Assembly: GCF_900104725.1 (NCBI RefSeq)
Contig: NZ_LT629758.1
Location: forward strand, 9,138,001 to 9,202,000
Direction of reading: 5' to 3'
DNA: 64,000 nt
From: Actinoplanes derwentensis
Lineage (GTDB): Bacteria > Actinomycetota > Actinomycetes > Mycobacteriales > Micromonosporaceae
The notes below the pieces were generated by a model, which saw only the letters and a list, made by a program, of their open reading frames with translations, made no database searches and was not told the DNA's origin. Positions 53,001 through 60,396 of the stretch are shown here, one piece after another. Numbering within the stretch: position 1 is the first letter of the stretch; each line of letters starts with the position of its first letter. The position numbers and the translations under genes were made by a program.

Positions 53001-53294
53001 AGCCGAGCAGGCAGCACGCAACATGTCGAGACGCTGGTGGAGCGACTCCGCGTCGTCCGTCGCGACCGGTACAACAGAAGACAAGTTGCCGCTCACCGTT
53101 GGCTCCCATTGTGCACGCGTAATAAGGATGGCGTCGTCGCCTGTCGGTATACGGTCTGAGCTTAGGCTGCCCAAGTACCCCGTCAATGCCCGGAGCAGAT
53201 CGGTCACAGGGCGACCGGCCGGAGACCCACTCCTGGCCAGGTCATCGGCCGAGAAAGGCCAGCCACCGGCGAGTGGAAACCTTCGCGACCTCAT
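50022..53294 (-). CDS. Multi-GAF SpoIIE/PP2C-type serine phosphatase
   Basis: 1090 residues. Three GAF domains (about 80-245, 260-430 and 590-760), a 150-residue middle region without a recognised fold, then a SpoIIE/PP2C phosphatase domain (about 770-985). All metal Asp residues are present: GGDFYDV, IGDVCGRGADAAA, LLYTDGVTEARRGS and SDDVAMLAL. The last 100 residues are an unassigned tail. Such enzymes usually dephosphorylate anti-anti-sigma factors, releasing alternative sigma activity. ATG 53294 is used but later starts near residue 90 are possible. It is the first gene of an operon with the receiver protein. Confidence 0.88.
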   Translation of the reverse strand: MRSRRFPLAGGWPFSADDLARSGSPAGRPVTDLLRALTGYLGSLSSDRIPTGDDAILITRAQWEPTVSGNLSSVVPVATDDAESLHQRLDMLRAACSAALSVDELIVIAVSQAKAATQSAGGVLFLLDGDELTVAAGAGYPPELLAEWSRFPVSANTPASDAARKRRAQWVSQPTEKARRYPELAAERTEYLALAALPIMSGQSMLGVLGISFRESREFSPIERLFLLLLAEQVGITLDRIRAADRNDGVIDAALVADPVRRRTVSEVLTVIDAARDAIDRSIALAQTFCGAGSAQLSLIGDDQMVAGGSGAAPSVGSVSPADESLCTVTMSLRAPLVVVDALSDDRLTSFPPVRAGDVRAYLGVPVTVGGVLVGTFCVYDRIPRPWSERQQQLLTDLASAIGTELTLRSIIARDAGLLDAAEAHVHLLESLTAAEGVRQAASVLLAAVSDMDGVAGAAVVVKDEQTNVRYEQVHCSEPNAAAALAMLAERGPAPDSVTVRSLALSDVIDLLLGDAASLLELNASQAVKAVMPGRVMSGSLVVALTGQADAEQMRRDLVDLAHFGGAVLDRAATYERHQLATSRAAFLTAALAQMEASLDVDETLQRMARIAVPALAEGCLVYLAESGGFRLAAASHLDARVEKRIRPELGNDPVFVRLMESALAGSATTRDQLPAWLGAERLRSTPLWARGKLIGAIILLEAAPDGLPRLADETLLADLSAHAAITIDNALLYTKRTAEVAALQHRLLPPRLPFLPEFDLAAFYEAGDRSLDVGGDFYDVIAVGEDRLVLVIGDVCGRGADAAAITGLARAVLRTVVQDGASPARALERLNDAMRSAGDLGELCTALVAQIDGRGDASSLRMAAGGHPLPLLRRAGVTREIGRYGPMLGMLEAPVFREVEVQLSCDDVVLLYTDGVTEARRGSEFFGSRLVTAVTEAGRWAEQTIAHTVQAVEEFRNEASDDVAMLALRPKGRSVARIEVPDVRDPSSRTTVSSLLRQSLPGSALTRRLTRSVSAALARVQLSVTGPVHVEVLRVPGAWRVKFSRPAPRDRPDRRRSAMTAAAAVPGSVYRVRHGLQILESVEVAAHDE

Positions 53295-53550
53295 ATGTGG
53301 GGCGCCCGGTCGGGCTTTTACCGCCGGGCATCCCTGGGTGTCGAGTTGAGTAAGATCAGAGTTTCATGAGGCGGAGCCTGCCCGGCGCGAGGAAAGGGCA
53401 CAGAGAACGCCTGTTCCGGCAGGTCGACTCTCGGTCAGCTGCCACCCGGCCGGCACGACCGACTCCTCCACGAACACGAGCATGCCGCTTGACCAGCACG
53501 GATGAGTTTGTCGACACCCGCACCGTCGTGATGGCGATGAAGTCATCAAG
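53295..53550. other. Intergenic region upstream of the phosphatase gene
   Basis: No supported gene. It should contain the minus-strand promoter of the phosphatase operon; I could not pick out a convincing -35/-10 pair. Confidence 0.35.
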
Positions 53551-53576
53551 AAAAGGACACTCACTACAGGTGTCCT
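53551..53576 (-). terminator. Terminator of the DICT gene
   Basis: AGGACAC (53554-53560) pairs with GTGTCCT (53570-53576); on the minus strand the stem is followed by TTTT (53551-53554), giving a classical intrinsic terminator 47 bases beyond the DICT gene stop. Confidence 0.75.
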
Positions 53577-53622
53577 GGCTACCGGTGTGGCACTACCGCC
53601 AGTCGCCGCGTTCGCCGCTCGG

Positions 53623-54726
53623 TCAGCTGTCGATGGTCACCACCGGGGCATCCTGGGTGATCGCCCACTGCAGGGCCTGCCATAGCGTGTCCTCGGGCAG
53701 CGGCCGTCGGCGGGTGACAGTCAGAGCCACGGTCACCTTCGCGGACAGGAACGCGCTGCGAGCCCCTGCAGCGGCAAAGTCGGCCACGAGCCCGTGCGCC
53801 AGCGCCACCGCCTCATCGTGCCCCAGAACCGGTAGGAAGAGCAGGAAGTCGTTCTCGCCGACCTTGCTCGCGCGGTCCTGCGGCCGCAACCGGGCGCCGA
53901 GCAGTTCGACAGCGGCCTGCCGCTGCCGGGTGGCTGTGCGCCCGACCGGCCCCTCGTCGCCACCCGCGTGGGTGATCCGCACGGCCAGCACCGCAACCGG
54001 GAGCACGCCGGAGGCGGTGACACCGGTAGCTCCGGCCCATCGCCGCACCCCGGGCTCACCGTTCAGGTCAGTATCACCGCCGGTCTCCGGCTCCGCGACA
54101 TTCCCGGCGCGGCGCGTGCCGGCGCGCAACCGGGTGTGGTCCTGCTCGGCCCGTGCCGAGAACAGCCGTAGTGCCGCGTCGGCCCGGCTCTCGCCCGGAG
54201 TCGCCGGCAGATCGCGGACGCGGTCGACGACGCCGCTCACGGCAGACAGCGCCGCCGGCGACAACCGATCCCCGAGCTGACGGCCCAGCCGGAGCACCTC
54301 GTGCAGCGCTTCGTCGCGACGGAAGCTGGAGCGGCCTTCGAAGACGCGCCCGCTCTCCAGAGTGGTCGCGCCAGCCTGAAATTCCTCGAGATCGTGAGCC
54401 ACCAGAACCGCACCGAATCGCGGCGTCAGCACCACGACGGTCCACTCTCGCGCCAGATCCTCCTTCTCATCCAGCAAAACGGGATGCACGCCGGCTGGCA
54501 TATCGGGCGCCTGCTCGGCGACCAGGCCCACCACCGTCGCCACGGCCAGGTCCGCTATTCGCTCGTAGACCCGCCGTTCCCGCTCGAAGTACGGCAACCG
54601 CTGAAACAGCGCGAAGACCACCATCGGCCCGTCCTCGGCCGCCGCGAGCGCCGCCTGTTCCAGCGCATGCGAGACGGTCACCAGCGTCTTCTTGGTCAGC
54701 CGCTGTACGGCCAAAGCGTTGGGCAC
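53623..54726 (-). CDS. DICT sensory domain protein with degenerate GGDEF domain
   Basis: 367 residues. The N-terminal 200 match the DICT domain (VVFALFQRLPYFERERRVYE, REWTVVVLTPRFGAVLVAHDLEEF, GRVFEGRSSFRRDEAL). Residues about 235-367 have the outline of a GGDEF domain, but the active-site loop reads VGENDFLLFL (G290-E-N-D-F) instead of GGDEF, so cyclase activity is not expected; GTP or c-di-GMP binding is possible. DICT was predicted from domain associations to take part in light responses. Its position beside a phytochrome, phosphatase and carotenoid enzyme agrees. The target is unknown. Confidence 0.8.
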   Translation of the reverse strand: MPNALAVQRLTKKTLVTVSHALEQAALAAAEDGPMVVFALFQRLPYFERERRVYERIADLAVATVVGLVAEQAPDMPAGVHPVLLDEKEDLAREWTVVVLTPRFGAVLVAHDLEEFQAGATTLESGRVFEGRSSFRRDEALHEVLRLGRQLGDRLSPAALSAVSGVVDRVRDLPATPGESRADAALRLFSARAEQDHTRLRAGTRRAGNVAEPETGGDTDLNGEPGVRRWAGATGVTASGVLPVAVLAVRITHAGGDEGPVGRTATRQRQAAVELLGARLRPQDRASKVGENDFLLFLPVLGHDEAVALAHGLVADFAAAGARSAFLSAKVTVALTVTRRRPLPEDTLWQALQWAITQDAPVVTIDS

Positions 54727-54845
54727 CGCCGTAGCCTAGGCGTCGATCAGCAAGCTCACGTAGTGGCATCCGCGGCACACCCGGGCAGCGCTCGCCGGGC
54801 CGGCCGCCGATCGTGCCATGGTCGGCCTCCGGCGTTCCCGGTGTC

Positions 54846-56363
54846 CTACGGACGCCCGGACCGGGGGGCCAGTAATCCTCGAGGAGCCACCGAGAGGAGC
54901 GGGGCGGCCCGAACACCGTGATGGCCGATGATGGCGTTGACGGCAAGGATCGCCGAGCCGGCGGCACGTTCCATCAGTCCGGCGGGGAAGGGTACGCGGA
55001 CCCAGTCGCCGGCCAGATAGACGCCGTTCGCGTCGGAGTGCACGCCAGGCCGGGTGGCGTCGCTTCCCGGGGCGAACGCGGGTGCGTCGTCGCCCACGCG
55101 TTCGTCGACGTCGATGATGGTCATGCCGGTCGTCTCCGGCCACAGGGATCCGAGTTCGGCCCACATCCTCTTGGTGAGTTCGGCGGCGTCGACACCGTCG
55201 GGAGCCGCGTACGCGTGAAGCTCGATCACGCTGCCGCCGCCCCGGCGGGCCCATTGGCCCGCCGCCCGCTCGATGCGGTGGTAGAGCGTGACCGAGTCGA
55301 GAGTGGCTTCCCCGGCCACACTGGTGAAGACGCTGCGCTGGGGTGCGCAGTCCTGGGCCGTCCAGATGCGGCTGACCGCGTACGGCGCCGCCGTCCGGAC
55401 CGTGGCCATCTGCTCGGCGAGCCGGGGCGCGAGTGCGGTCAGCCCCGGGGAGGCGGCCACGATCTCCCGGGCCGAGCGCGGGTCGGCGGCCAGCACGACG
55501 TAGTCGGCGGTCAGTTCGGCGCCGCCACGCAGCACCACGGTCCAGCCCGGATCGATCCGGTCGACTGGGGCCTGGGTACGGATCTCGCCGCCGAGCGCCT
55601 GCAACTGGTCGGCGAGCGGCGCCCAGATGGCCGTCTCGTAGTCCTGGATGGGTGCGTCGAAGTCGAGTCCCTCGGGATTGCGCAGGAAGTAGAAGTGGAA
55701 CTGCATGATCATCTCGGCGGCCGACATCTCCTCCTGATGGTTGAAGAAGGAGTGCGCGAACACGTCGAACAGGTGAGCCCGGGCCCGAGCCGGCATGCCC
55801 AGCGTGTCGAGGAAGTCCTTCGCCGAGATGTGATCGAACCGGCGGTAGGTCTCGGCGCGGGAGTAGCTCAGCAAGGGGACGGCAGCTTTGCCGTCGACGC
55901 CGCGCAGTTCCCGCAGTTTCAGACTTGGTGACCGGGCGACGAGGGCCAGCAGATTGGCCGGCGGCCGACGGGGCAGGCCGGAGAAGCTTTCTTCGGGCCA
56001 ATTCCGGGAGACCACCGGATAGGGGCCGGCCGGCCGGAGGAACGACAGCTCGGGATCGATCCGGCGGAGCACGTTGTGCAGGTTGTAGTACTGGCGGAAG
56101 AACCCGTGGAAGCCGTGTTCGACCATTTGCCGTGAGCCGTCCGCCACCGTCCGGGGCCACGCCGCGAGACGTCCACCCAACTGGGCGTCGCGTTCCAGCA
56201 GCGTCACCTGGATGCCGCGCTCGGCGAGCAGAAGAGCGCTGGTCATTCCGGCGATCCCCGCGCCGATCACCACAGCGCGAACCTTTTGGTCGACGGTTCG
56301 CGGGAGATCCGCGCGAGGCCGGACCAGGCGGTGAGCGCGGGCGCTCGTCAGTAGTGGATTCAC
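54846..56363 (-). CDS. crtU: CrtU-like carotenoid desaturase (FAD-dependent)
   Basis: 505 residues. FAD Rossmann motif VVIGAGIAGMTSALLLAERG (GAGIAG at 34-39), LGGRLAAWP, and the family block GFHGFFRQYYNLHNVLRRID (84-103) seen in beta-carotene desaturase/methyltransferases such as actinobacterial CrtU. C-terminal FAD site GVYLAGDWVRVPFPAGLMERA. CrtU turns beta-carotene rings aromatic (isorenieratene). Specificity is inferred; related CruE or other carotenoid oxidoreductases cannot be excluded. No other crt gene is in the window. GTG start. Upstream of the DICT gene on the same strand with a 119-base gap. Confidence 0.8.
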   Translation of the reverse strand: MNPLLTSARAHRLVRPRADLPRTVDQKVRAVVIGAGIAGMTSALLLAERGIQVTLLERDAQLGGRLAAWPRTVADGSRQMVEHGFHGFFRQYYNLHNVLRRIDPELSFLRPAGPYPVVSRNWPEESFSGLPRRPPANLLALVARSPSLKLRELRGVDGKAAVPLLSYSRAETYRRFDHISAKDFLDTLGMPARARAHLFDVFAHSFFNHQEEMSAAEMIMQFHFYFLRNPEGLDFDAPIQDYETAIWAPLADQLQALGGEIRTQAPVDRIDPGWTVVLRGGAELTADYVVLAADPRSAREIVAASPGLTALAPRLAEQMATVRTAAPYAVSRIWTAQDCAPQRSVFTSVAGEATLDSVTLYHRIERAAGQWARRGGGSVIELHAYAAPDGVDAAELTKRMWAELGSLWPETTGMTIIDVDERVGDDAPAFAPGSDATRPGVHSDANGVYLAGDWVRVPFPAGLMERAAGSAILAVNAIIGHHGVRAAPLLSVAPRGLLAPRSGRP

Positions 56364-56462
56364 GCCGCTACGCTACCCTCGATCGATGCAGGAATCGACG
56401 CAACATACTCGTTGAGGCCTGGTTCGTATCGTCGGTCGCGCGCTGTGCCGAATCGCACGTGA

Positions 56463-57266
56463 CGGGCCCATCGGTTGCGTGGCACGCTCCGCATCGACCC
56501 GGCCCTCTACCCCGGGGACGTGCGGTTTTCTCCGGACGGTTCGCTGCTCACGGTGGTCACCAACTTCCGTAACCCCGACCTGAAATACTCGATTCAAGAA
56601 GTGCAGAAACGCGACGACCCAGATGTCTACGTGTGGGACGCCCGCACCCTGCAACCGCGAGCCTCCCTCAAACTGCCCGATCACCTGTCCATAGCCGAAG
56701 AATTCACCCCGGACGGGCGCTATCTACTCGTGGCGTCCAACCACTCGACCGGCGACAGCCAACCACAGGACGCGGCCATCTGGCGCTACCGCCTGCCCGA
56801 ACTGGACCTGGTCGACCGGCGCGATCTACCGGGCAACCCGGTGAACGAGATCGCTGTCAGCCCCGACAGCGCATTCGTGGTGCTTGCGCACGGGAAGAAA
56901 GCTCCGGTGCTGCGGGTCGACGGCCTGCATCCGGTCCGCACGATCGGCGAGCACCCCGTGCCACTGTCCCGGGTAGCCTGGTCCCCGGACGGCCATACCG
57001 TGGCCACCGCAACAGACAACGACAACGACATCGTCCGGCTCTGGCAAGCCGACACCGGCAACCTGGTGGCCGAGGTCCGAGCCAACAGCAACCAGAACGG
57101 TCAGCTGGCATTCTCCCCAGACAGCGGCACCTTGGCCGCCGGCGCCAATGACTGGACCGTCACACTCTGGCACCTCGATCCGGACCGAGCGGTGCGGCGT
57201 CTGTGCGACATGCTCATCCCGGCATCTCGCTACAGCGGGCAGCCGTTGCCCGACACCTGTCCCTGA
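56463..57266 (+). pseudogene. Truncated WD40-repeat protein (C-terminal remnant)
   Basis: About 263 residues from a TTG at 56475, with an in-frame stop at 56460-56462. WD-type blades are visible (VRFSPDGSLLTVV, DVYVWDARTLQPRASLKLPD, IAVSPDSAFVVLAH, VAWSPDGHTVATATDNDNDI, LAFSPDSGTLAAGANDWTV) ending in TLWHLDPDRAVRRLCDML, the typical end of large actinobacterial nSTAND-WD40 proteins. The N-terminal ATPase or kinase part and several blades are missing and the start lacks a ribosome site, so this is probably a leftover of a larger gene. Confidence 0.6.
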
Positions 57267-57409
57267 CCTCCGCCAGCACAGGTGTCCCCAACGGGACGGA
57301 ACAATCAGGGCATCCGTCGGTTCAGGCGTGCCGGGAGCGAGGCGCCCATGGTTGACGGGAGCGCCAAGAACGGCGCCCGCCCCTGAAGCCGGTGCGAAGA
57401 AGGCGCACC

Positions 57410-57550
57410 CTCAGGCGCTCGGTGTCGATGGTGCTGCGGCGGGGCACGGCGCGGGCCGATATGTCGTCCCCGGATACAACGACATGCATGTCCACGTGCT
57501 TCAGGCCGGCCACTTCCTCACCACCGCCGACCTCGAAGCCTTCAGCGCGG
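57410..57550 (+). pseudogene. Amidohydrolase N-terminal fragment
   Basis: The plus strand reads GRYVVPGYNDMHVHVLQAGH then FLTTADLEAFSAVS. VVPGYNDMHVH is the first metal-binding HxH strand of metal-dependent amidohydrolases (imidazolonepropionase or D-aminoacylase-like). The similarity stops at the end of the converging M23 peptidase gene (57551), beyond which the frame has no family features. The remaining 350 or so residues of the enzyme are absent. Confidence 0.6.
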
Positions 57551-58390
57551 TCAGTCGTTTTCGAAGAGCTGGCCGTTCTGTGGGAAACCGGTCAGGGCGG
57601 TGGGTTTGGGGTCGCCGGTGGACCAGCGGGCGTCCTTGTCGGGTGTGGACTTCAAGGCCGGCCAGTGCATGGGGATGCCTGCCGCGGCCGTCGGGTGCGG
57701 GTCGTCCATCAGCTGGACGTGCAGGTGGGGCTCGGAGGTGTTGCCGGTGTTGCCGACCTCGGCCAACTGCTGGCCCACGGTCACCCGGTCGCCCTCGGTC
57801 ACCATCAGGGAATCGTGGCGCAGGTGGGCGTACGCCGCGTAGGTGCCGTCGCCGTGTTCGACGATCACGTGGTTGCCGAGGATGCGGTGGGCGCCGGTCA
57901 GCTCCCGGGCGAAGGCCTCGGCCGTCATCATCCAGATCAGCGACGGCCACGTGTCGCGGGATCGGTGGTCACGCTGGGTGCCGGTGGCCCGGACCACCCG
58001 GCCGTCGGCCATGGCCAGGACCGGAGCACCGAAGCAGGGGTACGACGCCGGGGCGCGGGTGGTCAGCGACCAGCCGATCTTCGCGGGCGCCTCGGGGGAG
58101 GGCATGAGCAGATCAACGGCGTAGGTCTGGCCGTACGCCCGGACGCCGTGGCTGGGGACGGCGGTGCCGGGGCTGTTGATGGCCACCCAGCGGCCCCGCA
58201 CCGGCGGGGCCAGGGTGACCGGGGCTGCGGTGGAGCGGGGTGCCCGGACGAAAGCCAGAAGAAGCAGCGTGGTGGTGAGTAGCCAGTCCCACGGGTGGGG
58301 GACCGGGAGTGGCAGGAAGGTCAGGGCGAGCACGGTCAGCACGAACAGCTGCAGCCACCGGGTCTGATGGCGGGCGACGGCGCGTTTCAT
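57551..58390 (-). CDS. Membrane-anchored M23 (LytM) metallopeptidase
   Basis: 279 residues from ATG 58390. Two close hydrophobic segments at the N-terminus (WLQLFVLTVLALTFLPLPV, DWLLTTTLLLLAFV) anchor the protein; the M23 domain has zinc ligands in SHGVRAYGQTYAVD (H..D), YAAYAHLRHDSLMV and HLHVQLMD. The conserved EVGNTGNTSEPHLH block is present. It should cut peptidoglycan cross-bridges or bind them. It is co-transcribed with the ArsR-type regulator (ATGA overlap). Confidence 0.88.
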   Translation of the reverse strand: MKRAVARHQTRWLQLFVLTVLALTFLPLPVPHPWDWLLTTTLLLLAFVRAPRSTAAPVTLAPPVRGRWVAINSPGTAVPSHGVRAYGQTYAVDLLMPSPEAPAKIGWSLTTRAPASYPCFGAPVLAMADGRVVRATGTQRDHRSRDTWPSLIWMMTAEAFARELTGAHRILGNHVIVEHGDGTYAAYAHLRHDSLMVTEGDRVTVGQQLAEVGNTGNTSEPHLHVQLMDDPHPTAAAGIPMHWPALKSTPDKDARWSTGDPKPTALTGFPQNGQLFEND

Positions 58391-58863
58391 CGGCGGGCTC
58401 CCAACAAGGTCGTCAGCAGGGGGATGACGCGGGCGGCGGGCACCTCGTAGCGCCCGCTGCCGAGGGCGTGCAGCCAACCGGCGGCGACCAGTTGGCGCAG
58501 GTGGTGGTAGACCTGCCCGCTGGTGCCGATGCCGTCGAGCTGGGTGAGGTCGGCGGCGGTGCGGGTGCCGCGGAGCACCTCCTGCAGCAGGCGGATGCGG
58601 GCCGGGTGGGCGAGCGCGGTCAGAGCGGGGACGTGCTGTGACCAGTCGCCGTCGAGGAGTTCGGCGGTGCCGGCGCTCTCCTGCCAGCGGGCGACACGCT
58701 CGTCGGGCAGGGTGACATGCCCGGTGATCATGACGGCGCCGGGGGTTTCGACCCGGTCGAGCAGACCTTCGAGGGCCCAGAAGACCGCAGGGTCAGGGGT
58801 GCCGCGGGCTTCCAGGGCGGCCACGCGGGCTTCCAACGCAGCCAGGCGGTCGGTGTCACTCAC
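58387..58863 (-). CDS. ArsR/SmtB-type winged-helix regulator
   Basis: 158 residues. A short coiled-coil start (LAALEARVAALEARG) precedes the winged helix at about 75-158: HPARIRLLQEVLRGTRTAADL, IGTSGQVYHHLRQLVAAGWL, and wing GSGRYEVPAARV. Metal-binding ELCVCDL-type motif is absent, so it does not look like a metal sensor. First gene of a pair with the M23 peptidase; a 10-bp palindrome lies just upstream. Confidence 0.85.
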   Translation of the reverse strand: MSDTDRLAALEARVAALEARGTPDPAVFWALEGLLDRVETPGAVMITGHVTLPDERVARWQESAGTAELLDGDWSQHVPALTALAHPARIRLLQEVLRGTRTAADLTQLDGIGTSGQVYHHLRQLVAAGWLHALGSGRYEVPAARVIPLLTTLLGARR

Positions 58864-58876
58864 CGTACGACCATAT

Positions 58877-58886
58877 CGTAATTACG
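58877..58886. promoter_or_regulatory. Short palindrome upstream of ArsR-type gene
   Basis: CGTAATTACG is a perfect 10-bp palindrome 14 bases upstream of the ArsR-type start, with additional CGTA/TACG elements around it (58864-58890). It could be the autoregulatory site. Confidence 0.35.
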
Positions 58887-59068
58887 TAGAACCGTAGAAG
58901 TCATAGCCCGCGCATAGCAGGCTTTGAGGGAGCTTTGAGGTTCTGTTCGAGCAGGAAAGCCTCAGGTAGCCGTTAGGGTTAGATCGAAATTCATCGATAC
59001 GTAACCCGCCGGCCGGATGAGGTTCACTGGGGGGCTCCGGCCGGGCGCACATGAGAGGTCGTGCCACT

Positions 59069-59644
59069 ATGCCCCGGCTTGCGCTGTTCGCGCTAGATCT
59101 AGCCGCTGTGAGCGTTCTCGTCTTCGGGCTCTACTTTCCCCGGCATCGGCGCCGGGACCTGGTAGTCGCCTACCTCGGCGTCAATGTGGGCGTGCTCGCG
59201 GTCGCCGGTTCGCTCAGCTCGAGCACCGTCGGAGCGGGGCTCGGACTCGGCCTCTTCGGCGTGCTCTCGATCATCCGGCTCCGGTCGACGGAACTGGACC
59301 AGCACGAGGTCGCCTACTACTTCTCCGCACTCGCCCTCGGCATCCTCGGCCCGCTCAGCGGCGGCCCGATCTGGCTCGCCCCGTCGCTGATGGGCCTGGT
59401 CCTCGTGGTGATGTACCTCGGCGACCACCCACGGCTGTTCCAGTCCTACCAGCGGCAGGTCCTGGTGCTGGACAACGCGGTCATCGACCGGGTCGCCCTG
59501 ATCGCCCAGCTCGAACGGATCCTCGGAGCGCGGGTGCACAAGGCCACCGTCGAACGCATCGATCTCGTCAACGAGACCACCGTGGTCGAGGTGCGGTATT
59601 CGTACAGCCAGAAGGCCCGGCTGCTCGAGAGCGCGAACCGGTGA
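59069..59644 (+). CDS. DUF4956 membrane protein
   Basis: 191 residues from ATG 59069 (ATG 59051 also in frame; AGAGG lies just before 59069). Four hydrophobic segments (FALDLAAVSVLVFGLYF, VAYLGVNVGVLAVAG, GLGLGLFGVLSIIRL, SLMGLVLVVMYLG) and a soluble C-terminal domain of about 70 residues. DUF4956 proteins regularly neighbour VTC-domain proteins, as here. Function unknown; a membrane partner of polyphosphate or surface polymer handling is inferred. Its stop overlaps the VTC start (GTGA). Confidence 0.85.
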   Translation: MPRLALFALDLAAVSVLVFGLYFPRHRRRDLVVAYLGVNVGVLAVAGSLSSSTVGAGLGLGLFGVLSIIRLRSTELDQHEVAYYFSALALGILGPLSGGPIWLAPSLMGLVLVVMYLGDHPRLFQSYQRQVLVLDNAVIDRVALIAQLERILGARVHKATVERIDLVNETTVVEVRYSYSQKARLLESANR

Positions 59645-60393
59645 CCGTGACCACCGGGCACTTCGACCCGATCACGCTCGGCGAACTCACCGAGGCGGCC
59701 GAACTGCAGACCCGGGTGGACCGCAAGTACGTGCTGCCGGTCGCCGAGGCCGAGGCTCTGATGTCGCGGCTCGACCCCGGAACCCGGGTGCTGGAGATCG
59801 ACGGCGAACGGACCTTCCGCTACCGCTCGGTCTACTTCGACACCCCCGACCTGGTCAGTTTCCGGCTCACCGCCTACAAACGCCGACGGCGGTTCAAGGT
59901 GCGCACCCGCACCTACCTGGACTCGTCGCTGTGCTGGCTGGAGGTCAAGACCGAGGGCTACCGCGGCGGCACCGTGAAGAACCGGCTGCCCTACCGGATC
60001 GAGGACCAGGACACCGTCGAACCGGGGCGCTGGTTCATCGACGACATCCTCGGTGGAGAGGAAACGCAACGAGACCTCACGCCGACGCTGCTCACCAACT
60101 ACCGGCGCACCACGTTCTGCCAGGCCACCGGCGACTCGCGGCTGACCGTCGACGTCGACCTGGTCTGGACCGGCGTGGACGGCCGGGAACTCGGACTGCC
60201 GAACGTCGCGGTGGTCGAGACCAAGACCGGTTCGGCCGCCTCCCCGGCCGACCGTCTGCTGTGGGCCTCCGGGCACCGGCCCACCAGCATCTCCAAGTAC
60301 GCCACCGGGCTCACCGCTCTACAGCCCGACCTGCCCGATGTCAGGTGGCGGCGGCTCAAACGCCGCCACTTCACCCCCATCACAGAGGACTGA
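59641..60393 (+). CDS. VTC-domain protein (polyphosphate polymerase-like)
   Basis: 250 residues with a complete VTC tunnel-domain outline: LQTRVDRKYVLPV, FRYRSVYFDTPDLVSFRLTA, RRRRFKVRTRTYLDSSLCWLEVKTEGYRG, and C-terminal VVETKTGSAASPADRLL. The basic residues and ExKT/KTK blocks match the triphosphate-tunnel residues of yeast Vtc4, which makes polyphosphate from ATP. Whether the bacterial form polymerises polyphosphate is not established. GTG start. Confidence 0.88.
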   Translation: MTVTTGHFDPITLGELTEAAELQTRVDRKYVLPVAEAEALMSRLDPGTRVLEIDGERTFRYRSVYFDTPDLVSFRLTAYKRRRRFKVRTRTYLDSSLCWLEVKTEGYRGGTVKNRLPYRIEDQDTVEPGRWFIDDILGGEETQRDLTPTLLTNYRRTTFCQATGDSRLTVDVDLVWTGVDGRELGLPNVAVVETKTGSAASPADRLLWASGHRPTSISKYATGLTALQPDLPDVRWRRLKRRHFTPITED

Positions 60394-60396
60394 AGC

